NCBI GenBank assembly: GCA_041394905.1
Contig: JAWKHJ010000002.1
Location: 558,001-622,000, forward strand
Length of the DNA: 64,000 nt
Direction of reading: 5' to 3'
Source: RI-231 sp041394905
GTDB taxonomy: Bacteria > Acidobacteriota > Terriglobia > Bryobacterales > UBA6623
This document shows positions 41,873-51,582 of this stretch, one piece after another. The position numbers were made by a program, and so were the translations under genes. Under the pieces are notes generated by a model that was not told the DNA's origin, did no database searches, and saw only the letters and a program-made list of their open reading frames with translations. Within the stretch, counting starts at the first letter, position 1, and each line of letters begins with the position of its first letter.

Positions 41873-44800
41873 ATGCGGGTTGATTGCGCCAAGTGTGCGC
41901 TAATTCTTCTGCTGTTTTCGGCTTCGGCCTGGGCCCAAACGCAAAGCGCCTCAGTGCGTGGGCAAGTCCAAGACGCGAGCGGCGCCGTCATTCCCGGCGC
42001 CCAGCTCACGCTAACCAACCTGGACCAGAACCGCCCCTGGACCACCCAAACCAACGAATCCGGCGCCTACATTTTCCAGCAGATCCCCCCGGGTCCGTAT
42101 TCGCTGGTCGTCCAAGCCGACGGCTTCAAGCGCTACCAGCAGTCGCACTTCGTGCTCAACGTCGCCCAGATCGCGGAGATCAATCCGACGCTCGAGATCG
42201 GCGCCGTCACCGAGACCATCGAGATCACCGCCGAAGCGCCCTTGCTCGAGACCGTGACCTCGGACCTGGGTGAAGTCGTCAACTCGCACCGCTGAATCGC
42301 TGCCGCTCAACGGACGCAACATTTTGCAGCTCGTCACGCTCACCTTGGCGTCTCCGCCAGCGCAGCGCAACTCGCAACGAGTCCAACGGCTCCGCTCCAT
42401 CGCCGCCGCCGGCTTTCCTCGGCCAACGGCGGCCGCGACGTCTCCAACACGATCATGCTCGACGGCTCGCCGCAGGAGGTGATGGGCTACAACCAGCCTG
42501 CTTACGTTCCCTCCCCTGACGCCATCCAGGAGTTCAAGGTCCAAACCAACAACTTCTCGGCGGAATACTTACCGCACAGGCGAGCCGCCGTCAACATGGT
42601 CCACCGCTCCGGCACGAGCCATCTCCACGGCGTGCTCTACGAGTTCCTGCGCAACGACAAGATTCAGGCCAACAACTGGTTCTCCAACGCCAACGGCCTC
42701 GACCGCGCCCCCCTTCCGCTTTAACCAGTTCGGTGGAACCCTCGGCGGCCCGCTGACGCCCTCGCGCCAACGTACGTTCTTCTTTGTCAACGTCGAATAC
42801 CGCCGCCAGGTCAACCCTGGCTCGGTCACCTACACCGTGCCGACCGCCGCCATTCGGCAGGGCGACTTCTCCGCCGCCGGGCTACGCCGCGTCTACGACC
42901 CGCTCACTGTCGCGGCGGACGGTACGCGCACGCAGTTCGCGAACAACCAGATTCCGGTCAGCCGCATCAGTCCGATCGCAACCAACATCCTTTCCTACTA
43001 TCCCCAGCCCAACCTCACCGGGGTCACCAACAACTTCTTCTCCCAGAAGGGCGCGCGGCCCAACCGCTGGAACTATTCGACGAAGATCGACCACCGTCAC
43101 AACGACAAGAACAACCTCTTCTTCCGCCTCTCGCTCGACGGTTCTCCAGCCTGCACCCGGACCACTTCAACAATCCGGCGACTCCAGGCGGCGGCTGGGA
43201 CGGTATGAAGAATCGGTCGATCACACTCGACGACACCTGTGGAAGGGTTGGGTGCTGCACGGCAACCACGGCTACGCCCACCACGCCAACCGCGTGACTA
43301 CGCCGCCCAAGGCGAGTTCCAAGCCTCGCTCGGCTTCCTCGCCGGCGTACATGGACGCGGCGGCGCAGATAGCGGCTTTCCCGCGCATCGCTCCAACCGG
43401 CCGGCCAGGAAATGGGCCAGAACGCCTCCTGGCACATCCGCAACAAGTTCGAGACCCATACCCTCACCGGAGACATGTCCAAGCTCATCGGAGAGCACGC
43501 TCAAGATCGGCGGCACATACCGCATCAACCGCGTCTCCAACTTTCGGCCCAACGACCTCGCGCAAGGCAGCTTCACCTTCAACCGCGCCTGGACCCGCGA
43601 GCGCAACAACAACGGCAACCAGGGCGACGGCATCGCCGACTGGCTGCTCGGTCGCCCAGCGGCGGCGTGATGCGCCAGGAGCCCGCCTTGGCCGACCAGG
43701 TCGTCTACGGCGCTGTACGTCCGCGACGACTGGCGCGTCAACGATCGCCTGACCCTCAACATCGGGCTGCGCTGGGACTCGACTTCCCGCTCACCGAGCG
43801 CTTCGACCGCGCCGGCTGGCTTGACTTCCAGTCCGCCGTCCCGGGCCTGACCATGAACGGAGCGCCGGTCGTCGGCGGCCTCCAGTTCGCCTATGTCGAC
43901 GGCAACCCGCGCTACATCAAGAACAAGGACCTCAACAACTTCGCCCCGCGCCTGCTTACAAGGTGACGGAGAAGTCGTCATCCGCACCGGCGGCGGCATC
44001 TTCTATAACCCCACCACCGGATACGGCCCCGGCTGCCGCCACCGCTTGCCGCGGTCAGCTTCAACGCCATCACCAACCTGATCGCCAGCGAGGATTCCAA
44101 CCGCACGCCGTTCGCCACGCTCTCCTGATCCCTATCCCCTCGGCTTCAATCAGCCAGAGAATGGCGCACTCGGCCTGTCGACGTTCCTCGGCCAGGGACC
44201 TTACTGCCGCGCGACTGACCGCACCGGCTACTGGCAACAGCGGAACTTCAACATCCAGTACCAATTGCCGGGCAACACGTTGTTCGACATCGCTTACGCG
44301 GGCAATGCGGGCTCGAAGCTGCTCGGCGTGAACCCGGATCTAAACCAATTACCGGACGAATACCGCTCGCTTCGGGGGAATCAGCTCGCACAGCAAGTCC
44401 CCAATCCCTTCTTCGGCGTGATCCCGGCCAACACGACGCCGGCTCGTGCAACCATCCAGCCTCGGTCAACTGTTGCGCTCCTATCCGCAGTTCAGTGGCG
44501 TCAGCCACCAGCGCGGGCAGGAGTATCACTCGACCTACCATTCCTTGCAAACCAAGGTCCGGCAGCGCTTCAAGAACGGGCTGCACACTGGTCGCCCGCA
44601 CCTGGTCGAAGATGATCGATGACGTCAGCTCGCCCAGGGCTTCCTCGGCATGCCCAACCCCGGTTACACCAACAACAACCAGAAGCGCTGGGATAAGTCC
44701 GTCTCGAACCTGCACATCCCCCACCGGCTGGTGTTCAACTACCAGTACGAGTTGCCCTTCGGACGCGGCAAGCGCTTCCTGAGCGGAGGCGGCTTCGGGC

Positions 44801-45295
44801 TGGATCGTCGGCGGATGGCTCAACGGCGTCACCAACATGCAGTACGGCACGCCGCTCGATCGGACTCGGCTCGCAGCAGCTCGGCGGACTCGGCGAGCAC
44901 CCAACGGCCCAATCGCACCGGCCTTCGAGGCCGAGACCAGCGGCGACATCCACAGCCGCCTCGGAGGCAATCACGCCCCCAACCGCGCTCAATCCGATGC
45001 TTTTCGCAACCGGCGCAGTCTGCCTTCGGCAACGTCGGCAACTTCATCTCGACGGCTGCACCGCCGCTACTAACTGGGACTTGTCGATCATCAAGAACTC
45101 CTCTCGCTGAGCGAGCGCTTCCGGCCTGAGCTGCGCGGCGAGTTCTTCAATCTGTGGAACAACGTGAACTTCCTGAGCCCCACTCGACCTTCGACCCGGT
45201 CACGGTGACCGACCCTTCGTCTGTGCGCAACTTCGGGGTGATCACCGGCGCGGAAGCAGCTCGCATCTTCCAAGCCGGCGTCAAGCTGCACTTGA
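41873..45295 (+). CDS. TonB-dependent receptor, Oar-like (many frameshifts)
   Basis: Clean first 140 residues: MRVDCAKCALILLLFSASAW as signal peptide, CarboxypepD_reg domain (SVRGQVQDASGAVIPGAQLT, NESGAYIFQQIPPGPYSLVV), linker with EITAEAPLLETVTSDLGEVV. After a shift near 42290: ESLPLNGRNILQLVTLTL, PSPDAIQEFKVQTNNFSAEY, GVLYEFLRNDKIQANNWFSN, barrel strands including DDWRVNDRLTLNIGLRWD-type text and LRGEFFNLWNNVNFLSP. The end reads IFQAGVKLH, then CTTGA where a lost T would give Phe and TGA (45293-45295). Many indels throughout. Function as for other Oar-like receptors; substrate unknown. Confidence 0.8.
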
Positions 45296-45321
45296 GCTGC
45301 GGCCACGAAGCGGCGACTGGC

Positions 45322-45894
45322 TCAGGCCGCCGCTTCGTGCTCGCGGCAGATGCGCTGTCCGCATCGAAAGAATCTCTTGCGTGAGGCCGCACACGAAACT
45401 GGTTCGCTTTGGTGAAGAACCGGCAGGTGCGACAGACGCCGAAGCTTCGCGCACGCCAGCGGGCGCATTGGAGCTCGCGCAGCAGGCTTCCAGCGCCTGC
45501 TCGAGCGCCTGCGCGGACGCCTCGTCGCCGAGCGCAGCCGCCAACTCCACTGGCGTTTGAGTGTCTCGGCAAGTGCAGCGCTCTTCTGTGTTAACGCTGC
45601 TGTAGCGCACGCTGCGGCGGTCACGGGCGTCGGGATGGCGCTCGAGCAAACCCTTGCGCTCGAGCAACAGCAATGTCTGCGAGGCAGTCCCCTTCGTCAC
45701 TCCCAGAAACTCCTTCACCGCTGCGGGCGTGTCGCTGTATCGGTTTGCACGCGCCAAATAGGCCACGCATTGAAAGATGAACCGGTTGCAGCCCCTTCCT
45801 CGGCCCGCCTGCTCTCGCCGCGCGGCCCGAATCAGGTTGCCCAGACGGTCGATTAGATCGGCGATGCGGTCGAGACGAGCTCACCGCTCTCCAT
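45322..45894 (-). CDS. MarR-family transcriptional regulator with Cys-rich C-terminal tail (frameshifted)
   Basis: About 190 residues. ATG at 45894 (MESGELV), then IADLIDRLGNLIRAARREQA, VAYLARANRYSDTPAAVKEF, the winged helix LGVTKGTASQTLLLLERKGL, LERHPDARDRRSVRY (typical MarR wing D-x-R-D-R-R). The tail, over several shifts, reads FGVCRTCRFFTKANQF, then VCGLTQEILS and ICREHEAAA with TGA 45322-45324: a C-x2-C plus two further Cys, suggesting a metal or redox site. Divergent from protoglobin, with two palindromes in between, one of them touching this gene's start. No Shine-Dalgarno is visible, so the start may be leaderless or misplaced. Confidence 0.72.
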
Positions 45895-45895
45895 A

Positions 45896-45910
45896 GTATC
45901 GAATCGATAC
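45896..45910. promoter_or_regulatory. Palindromic operator site 1 (regulator-proximal)
   Basis: GTATCGA-A-TCGATAC, a perfect 7+1+7 inverted repeat 1 bp upstream of the regulator's ATG. It has the same core (GTATCGA/TCGATAC) as the longer site near protoglobin. Occupancy here would block the regulator's own transcription, so autorepression is the simplest reading. Confidence 0.75.
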
Positions 45911-45944
45911 CGCTTGACGCGGCAGGGCGCACTGTGGTCTCTCT

Positions 45945-45969
45945 ATTTAGTATCGAGTCGATACTAAAT
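45945..45969. promoter_or_regulatory. Palindromic operator site 2 (protoglobin promoter/leader)
   Basis: ATTTAGTATCGA-G-TCGATACTAAAT is a perfect 12+1+12 inverted repeat, 11 bp before the protoglobin ATG at 45981. It shares the 7-bp core of site 1, with centre-to-centre distance 54 bp. It is a typical MarR-dimer site, and the two sites together suggest the adjacent regulator controls both divergent genes. Confidence 0.8.
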
Positions 45970-45980
45970 AGGAGATACCC

Positions 45981-46570
45981 ATGGCCCCTGCATCCATTCC
46001 CGGCTACGCCTATGGAGATCCGGCGCTGCCCGCCTCCCCCGCTGCCGCTCGACGAGCTGCGTCTGCTCGAGCAGACGGTGCTGTTCGGCGATGAGGACGT
46101 CCGCTGGCTGCGCGCCGCCGGAGAGGCTCCTCGCAGGCTCTACGAGGACGTGCTCACCGCCCGTACGGCTTCGTCGCTTCGCAGCCCCATTTGCTGGCGT
46201 CCTTCTCGAACGAGGCTTGCCGCGCCTGACGTCCATTACCTCGCCGTCCGGCAGCGCTTCGGCCAGTGGATCGACGACCTTTGCAACCGCACGCACGACC
46301 AGGCGTGGCTGGACTACCAGCACGAGATCGCGCTGCGCCACTATCGCACCAGGAAGAACGCGACGGGATGCGCGGACGCGGCCCCGGTCGTGCCTTTGCG
46401 CTACCTGGTCGCGCTGACGTTCGCGATCACCGCGACTATCCGCCCGTTCCTCGAAGCAGCGGGCTGTCTTTACTGACGAAGTCGAGAAGATGCATGCGGC
46501 CTGGTTCAAGGCCGTCACCCTCTCGGTCGTCTTGTGGACACGCCCCTACGTGCGCGACAGCGACTTCTGA
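45981..46570 (+). CDS. Protoglobin (frameshifted)
   Basis: Heme protein of about 196 residues. ATG at 45981 with AGGAG seven bases upstream. Joined frames: MAPASIPGYAYGDPALPASP, LPLDELRLLEQTVLFGDEDV, RWLRAAGEVLAGS, APDVHYLAVRQRFGQWIDDL, CNRTHDQAWLDYQHEIALRH, YRTRKNATDG, PLRYLVALTFAITATIRPFL, then DEVEKMHAAWFKAVTLSVVL, WTRPYVRDSDF and TGA 46568-46570. These match the protoglobin family closely, with the YQxEIxxRHH-type region containing the expected proximal His. Protoglobins bind O2, CO and NO. The operator overlapping the promoter suggests inducible expression. At least four frame changes. Confidence 0.85.
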
Positions 46571-46615
46571 AAGCGGCATTCGCATGCGAGGCCGCTACAA
46601 TGAAATGTACTCGCC

Positions 46616-47449
46616 ATGTCCGATCACGCCGCAACAGCTTCCGCCCCGGGACACCGTTCCGTCTCCACCCAGCTCTTCCCGAAGCGGCCCTGCCCTCGCC
46701 AGTTTCTGGACGACCGTCGGCGCGCTGTGGCAACGCGAGGTGCGCGGCTTCTACCGCCAAAGCGCGCGTGATCGCCGGCTTGGCGACCCCGCTGATCTTC
46801 TGGTTCGCGCTCGGCGCAGGCCGGCAAGTCGCTGTCGACCCCGACCGGCGGCTACATGAGTTCTTCTTCCCGGCGCTGTGGCCTTGGTCGTGCTTTTCTC
46901 GATCTTCGCGAACATCTCGGTCATCGAGGATCGCCGCGAAGCTTCTTTGCTCGTTCCGGTGGCTGCCGACGCCGCGCATGGCCTTGTGTTGGGCAAGATC
47001 CTCGGCGCAACTACGATCGGCTCGGTGCAAGGCTGGTTTTCCGCTGATTCCGCTGCTCGCATTCCGGTCGCCGTTTCCGGTCTTCCGGCAGCCGGCGCAG
47101 CCGTCGCATTGATGGCGTTCGGGCTCTCACGAGCATCGGGTTCTTCGCTTGGCGGCTCAATTCGATCCAGGGCTTCCACTCAGTGATGAACGTCGTATTG
47201 ATGCCGATGTGGCTGCTCTCCGGCGGCCTGTTCCCTTCGAAGGCGCGGCACTGGACGATGGCGACTCTGATGCGGCTCAACCCGCTCTTCTACGGCGTCA
47301 CCGCGCTGCGTACGCGCCCTGCACCCGGACGTCGCCATCGGCGGCCCGTCCACGCCTTTCTGCTGGCTCGCGATGGCCGGCTTTGCGGCAGTGTCACTCG
47401 CCTGGCGGTGTGGGAAACCAACCGCCGCTCGGCTGAAAGCTTGAGCTAA
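46616..47449 (+). CDS. ABC-2 type transporter permease (frameshifted)
   Basis: About 280 residues with six predicted membrane spans. Start MSDHAATASAPGHRSVSTQ at 46616; then FWTTVGALWQREVRGFYRQ, KARVIAGLATPLIFWFALGA, FFFPALV-type and VLFSIFANISVIEDRREA, MALVLGKILGATTIGSVQG, SVMNVVLMPMWLLSGGLFPS, LMRLNPLFYGVTALR and the tail ETNRRSAESLS. This is the ABC-2 permease topology. No ATP-binding subunit is adjacent, which is unusual. The DUF420 gene follows 6 bp later, an arrangement that in other genomes accompanies cytochrome oxidase assembly; that context is not in the window. Confidence 0.75.
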
Positions 47450-47455
47450 GCTTCG

Positions 47456-47869
47456 ATGCGGGTCCACGGACCTGCCCGCCCTCAACGCCACCCTCAACTC
47501 GATCGCCACCGCTGCTGCTGCTCGTCGGCCTCTACTTCATCAAGCGGCGCGAGATCGAGCGCCATAAGCTGACGATGCTGCTGGCCTTCTGTCACCTCGA
47601 TCCTGTTCCTCGTCTCCTACCTGATCTACCACTTCCAGGTCGGCTCGTTATCTACCAAGCAGGGCTGGATCCGCCCGGTTTACTTCTTCATCCTGATCAG
47701 CCACATCGTGCTCGCCGCGACCGTCCCCGTACTTGCCACATCACGCTTTATCGCGCTTGGCGCAAGGATTTCGCGCGCCACCGCCGCATCGCGCGCTAGC
47801 GTGGCCGATCTGGATGTACGTCTCCGTCACGGGCGTGGTGATCTACATCACATGCTCTACGAAATCTGA
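47456..47869 (+). CDS. DUF420 (CtaM-like) membrane protein (frameshifted)
   Basis: About 140 residues, four membrane segments. Joined frames read TDLPALNATLNSIATVLLLV (with one shift), GLYFIKRREIERHKLTMLLA, LFLVSYLIYHFQVGS-type, QGWIRPVYFFILISHIVLAA, TITLYRAWRKDFARHRRIAR, WPIWMYVSVTGVVIYI and end in YEI with TGA 47867-47869. The HK and H-x-x-LA His pattern is that of DUF420/CtaM proteins, needed for maturation of some heme-copper oxidases. At least four shifts. Probably co-transcribed with the ABC-2 permease. Confidence 0.78.
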
Positions 47870-47923
47870 GCGCTTTCCCGGGATTTCGCCCACACTCCGC
47901 GCAGGCTAGGGTGAGGGTAGGCG

Positions 47924-48414
47924 ATGACGCAGAACTGCACCAATTGCGGCGCCCTGACGGCGGTCGAGGGCAAGCTGCACATGCGCTGCCTCTATTGCTC
48001 GTCCCTGTGGTTTCCGCCCGAGAGCGATGAAGGCGTCAAGACGCTCGAACGCCCTGGCCAATCTCGCTGATTTTGCCCTGTCTGCGCGACGCGCCTGGTC
48101 GAAGGCGTGATCGAAGACCAACCGGTCGGCTTGCACCAAGTGCCGCGTATTCTGGCGACCACGCGCAGCTTCTTCGACATCGTGACCCAGCGCCGCATGC
48201 GCGCGCAGCCGCCCTTCACGCCTGCCGAGGCGCTCGACCGGGCGAGGCGCTGTCGCGACTGATTCCCTGTCCCTCATGCCATCAGACGATGGACGTGCAC
48301 CCCTACCACGGCCCCGGCAACGCCATCGTGGATACTTGCGGCGACTGTCTGCTGGTTTGGCTCGACCACTCCGAGCTGACCGTCATCACCACGGCCCGGC
48401 CTGGGCTCGTCTGA
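47924..48414 (+). CDS. Zinc-ribbon protein with repeated CxxC pairs (frameshifted)
   Basis: About 163 residues. Starts MTQNCTNCGA, LTAVEGKLHMRCLYCSSLWF, then CPVCATRLVEGVIEDQPVG, a third pair in the short CTKC-like region near 48140 (needs a shift), FFDIVTQRRMRAQPPFTPAE, then LIPCPSCHQTMDVHPYHGPG, NAIVDTCGDCLLVWLDHSEL and TTARPGLV. Five C-x2-C knuckles point to two or more zinc ribbons (zf-TFIIB-like). These small proteins often accompany membrane or redox clusters; role unknown. The stop at 48414 is tail to tail with the next minus-strand gene. Confidence 0.7.
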
Positions 48415-48415
48415 G

Positions 48416-50011
48416 CTACGGCCCGGGCAGGTACGGCGCTTCGGCCGTCACCGTCTCGCCGGCTTTCACCTTGACCTTCGTCGCCCTTCGGCGCAGCTCG
48501 GCCAGCAGTGCAGGGTCTGACCAATCCCAAGCAAAGCTGCGTGGAACAGAAAACAGCAGATACTCGCCCGGCGCGACGCCGCCAAAGCGAAAGTCTCCGC
48601 TCTGGTAGCCCGCCATCGAAGGCGTGTCCGAGGCTCCTTCGGTTTGTTGCGGCAGCAGGATCGCGATGCCGTCCGGCGGCGCAGGCTCACCGCCCTTGCT
48701 TTCCACAGCCGTGCCTTGCACCGCGCCGCCGTCAAAGCTCGCCACAAGCTGGAGCCCTGTTATTGGGCCATTCGGGGTCACGCGCACCATCCCCCCTTCC
48801 AGCTCGACACCGCCGTACAACACGCGTCGCACGTAGCCGTTCGCGGGAAGCCCGAATGCCAGCGCGCGGTAGAGCCCTTGCGGCGCCTGTTCGATCGTGA
48901 ACGTTCCGTCGGCCGAGACCCGCGCACCCGTAGGGATACCGCCCGCCATCGGATCCGCGGGCAGCAGCCGCAGTGTCGCGCGGTCGAGCGGAAGCTCCCC
49001 GTCCTCCTCGGCGTTCTCGATCGAGACGAACCCGGAAACCTGCTGCCCGGGCGCGAGCCGCAAGGTCATCTCGACGGGGCGCTCGTCCGGTAGATAGACT
49101 TTCTCGATCGCCAGGCCCGAGCCACGTGGGCCGCGTGCGGTGAACGCATATTCTCCGGAAGGGAGCCCATAGATGGCAAATCGGCCCGTATCCGCCATCC
49201 GCGTGCTCGCCGCCGGCAAGCCGTCCACGCCGAACACGACTACTGAGCATTCCGGACAAGGCGTGCCGTCCTCGTGTAGCGCCGTTCCGGCGGCAACCGC
49301 GCCGCCCGGTTCGCCGGCCACCAGGTCGACGCCTTCGAGCGTGCGGTCCCAACCGAGCCGCACTTGAGCGCCCTCGGCCGGCGTAGCGCCTTGGGGATAG
49401 TAAACCCCGGACGTCTCGTACAGCACGCCCCCTTGCCGCATGCCGAGCGTTTGCGGATTCAGGTAGACGTAGTAAGCCCCCGGCGGAAGGCTGTCCAGCC
49501 GATACTGCCCGCGATCGTCCGTCCTCGCTGCACGAACGGCCCGCAAGGTGCGGCGCGTCTCGCTCATTGCCCACGCGCGCAGTTCCACACGCGCCTCCGC
49601 CACCGGATCGCCGTCCGCGTCGAGCACACGGCCCTCAATGGAAGGCGATCTCCTCAGCGAGAGCGAGAGTCTGGCCGTGGGCTGGGAGTCGGTCAAGACC
49701 ACCCTGCGCGCAATGCGTCCGCCGGCCTCGTACCCGGCCTTGGTCGCGCCCAGCACATACTCGCCCGGCTCGACGTTGTCGAACACAAATCGGCCATCGA
49801 GCGCGGTGCGCACGGCTTGTCCAGAGTTGAGCATGCCGCGGATGGGCCCGCGCTGGCGGCCGTTTTCGTCGTTCACGGAACCAAGCGTCATCTCGACGCT
49901 CGCGAGCGGCTCGCCGCCTTGCGCCGCCACCACCACGCCCGAGACCTGACCGCCGCGGGCGCTGCTGAGCGTCAGTGAAATGAGCATGAGCAATGTAGCG
50001 GTCTTGCTCAT
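48416..50011 (-). CDS. Secreted protein with multiple CarboxypepD_reg-like domains (531 aa)
   Basis: Signal peptide MSKTATLLMLISLTLSSARG followed by repeated beta-sandwich domains of about 75-90 residues. Each has the G-x-V-x-D/E ... Y-x-L/V-x-A pattern of carboxypeptidase-regulatory-like domains: QVSGVVVAAQGGEPLASVEM, RFVFDNVEPGEYVLGATKAG, SIEGRVLDADGDPVAEARVE, GQYRLDSLPPGAYYVYLNPQ, RFAIYGLPSGEYAFTARGPR, TFTIEQAPQGLYRALAFGLP. No catalytic or anchoring domain is visible. It overlaps the previous minus-strand gene by 4 bp (ATGA), implying translational coupling. Probably extracytoplasmic binding or structural; exact role unknown. Confidence 0.85.
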   Translation of the reverse strand: MSKTATLLMLISLTLSSARGGQVSGVVVAAQGGEPLASVEMTLGSVNDENGRQRGPIRGMLNSGQAVRTALDGRFVFDNVEPGEYVLGATKAGYEAGGRIARRVVLTDSQPTARLSLSLRRSPSIEGRVLDADGDPVAEARVELRAWAMSETRRTLRAVRAARTDDRGQYRLDSLPPGAYYVYLNPQTLGMRQGGVLYETSGVYYPQGATPAEGAQVRLGWDRTLEGVDLVAGEPGGAVAAGTALHEDGTPCPECSVVVFGVDGLPAASTRMADTGRFAIYGLPSGEYAFTARGPRGSGLAIEKVYLPDERPVEMTLRLAPGQQVSGFVSIENAEEDGELPLDRATLRLLPADPMAGGIPTGARVSADGTFTIEQAPQGLYRALAFGLPANGYVRRVLYGGVELEGGMVRVTPNGPITGLQLVASFDGGAVQGTAVESKGGEPAPPDGIAILLPQQTEGASDTPSMAGYQSGDFRFGGVAPGEYLLFSVPRSFAWDWSDPALLAELRRRATKVKVKAGETVTAEAPYLPGP

Positions 50012-51582
50012 GGCTGCAAGGTGAGGCCGAGCTCGATCTCAGCCCCGGCTTCGACCGGAAAGCGACGTTCGATCGCACACGGGGCATCCCTACTGGCGTC
50101 GTACGGCCGCGCGCAGATGCGGTACTCCCCTGGCGTGATGCGCTCGAACACGAAACCGCCGTTTTGGTCGGTTGGTTGGGCTTCGGGGCGGCCCTCCGGT
50201 GGTTCAGCGGTCAGCGTGACCAAGTAGCGCGGTGAAGCGAGCTCAGGCGAGGGCGCGCGCACGCGGCCCTCGATGCGGGCGAAACGGTCGCTGAGCTGGA
50301 TCACCAGCTCCGTCGTATCGCTGTGGATGGGCGTCCGCTCCGGATCGACATATTCGCCGTTGAGCTCGACGCCCGACAGAAACCACTCGCGGCTGCGCGC
50401 GCGCACACGAAACACGCCGGCCGGCGCCCGCTCCGCGAAGTCCCGGTCCATCCGGCCTGCGTTGAGTGCCAAGCTGGGCGATCCGTCAAGCGGCTCGAGC
50501 TGCGCGGCTAGCCCGCGCGCCTCGCCGTCGGAGTCCAGCTCGAAACGTCCGGCGATGCTCACCGTCGGCGCGGGCGCAAGAGCCAGGCCGGTCATGTCGC
50601 CACGTACGTCTACCGGCCCGAGCGCGATCTGGGTCATGGGGCCGCGTCCGCCGTCGCGGTAGAGGCTGAAGTAGTAGCGTGCGGGCGCGAGCCCGGAGAC
50701 TTCAAACGAGCCATCCTCCTTTACCGGCGCCGAGCGGCGGCCGAAGCGAGGGGTTTCAGGCGAGGCTGGAGCGCGCATCTCGGAGACAAACAGCATCCGC
50801 CGTCCGCCTGAGAGATCAACGCCTTGGACGACGCCGGAAACCGAAATGCCCGATGGCGTGACTCTGCGCTGCATCGCCACACGTACCTCGATTTCCACCC
50901 CGGCCTCGACCTCAACCGTCGGCGCCCCTGCAAGCTCATAGCGCACAGCCCCAGGGCGACGGTTGCCGTCTGCCGAGATGCGATAGCGTCCGGGCTGCAG
51001 TCCCGCGATCCGGAAGCGGCCGAGGTCGTCTGTTCGTTCGTCGTCGCGGCCGCCCCACGAGCGTCCCGGCCCGCCGTCTCGGCCGAAGCGGGAGGGGCCG
51101 CGTCCGAAGCCGCCTCGCGCCGACGGAGAGTCTTCCTCGTCGTCCTCGCCTTCGGGGTGCAGCGCGATTGCCACGTTCTGGAGGGGTTCACCCTGGTCGT
51201 CTTCCACGATGCCGTTCACCGCACCGCCGCGCACCAGTTCGAAGTCCACCGGTCCGCACGTCGCCGCACAATCCACCAGCACCGACGAGCGCGCCGTGCC
51301 ATCGGCCAGCGCCACGTAGTAGCCCGCCCGCGCTGCGGAGACGAAGTAGCGGCCTTCGAGCGGACCCGCGATGCGCCACTTGCCCTCCGCGTCGCTGCGA
51401 GCCATCACGGGGTCGGGACGGCGGCCTTCCTGCACGAGCGTCACCAGCGCCTTCGCGAGAGGTTTGCGCTGGTCTCCTTCCTGGCTCCAGACGCGGCCGG
51501 AGATCGAGTCCGCCGCGGGCGCAGCAAGAGCGAAGGCTAGCCCCAGGATGGCGAGGCGCGTCACAGCACGTTTAGACGGCAT
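50008..51582 (-). CDS. Secreted protein with multiple CarboxypepD_reg-like domains (524 aa)
   Basis: Start MPSKRAVTRLAILGLAFALA with a signal peptide ending APAAD. Repeats resemble the downstream gene: SISGRVWSQEGDQRKPLAKA, KWRIAGPLEGRYFVSAARAG, AVNGIVEDDQGEPLQNVAIA, RFRIAGLQPGRYRISADGNR, SFEVSGLAPARYYFSLYRDG, GGFVFERITPGEYRICARPY. A low-complexity Asp/Glu/Gly/Arg stretch (EDDEEDSPSARGGFGRGPSR) sits near residue 160. Its ATG lies inside the last codons of the mutarotase-SSF gene (11-base overlap) and its own end overlaps the next gene, so the three form a tight operon. Confidence 0.85.
   Translation of the reverse strand: MPSKRAVTRLAILGLAFALAAPAADSISGRVWSQEGDQRKPLAKALVTLVQEGRRPDPVMARSDAEGKWRIAGPLEGRYFVSAARAGYYVALADGTARSSVLVDCAATCGPVDFELVRGGAVNGIVEDDQGEPLQNVAIALHPEGEDDEEDSPSARGGFGRGPSRFGRDGGPGRSWGGRDDERTDDLGRFRIAGLQPGRYRISADGNRRPGAVRYELAGAPTVEVEAGVEIEVRVAMQRRVTPSGISVSGVVQGVDLSGGRRMLFVSEMRAPASPETPRFGRRSAPVKEDGSFEVSGLAPARYYFSLYRDGGRGPMTQIALGPVDVRGDMTGLALAPAPTVSIAGRFELDSDGEARGLAAQLEPLDGSPSLALNAGRMDRDFAERAPAGVFRVRARSREWFLSGVELNGEYVDPERTPIHSDTTELVIQLSDRFARIEGRVRAPSPELASPRYLVTLTAEPPEGRPEAQPTDQNGGFVFERITPGEYRICARPYDASRDAPCAIERRFPVEAGAEIELGLTLQP

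Noticed and set aside
42290..42310. TGA after NSHR in the receptor as Sec readthrough
   Set aside because: The conserved continuation ESLPLNGRN lies in another frame, so a base has been lost.
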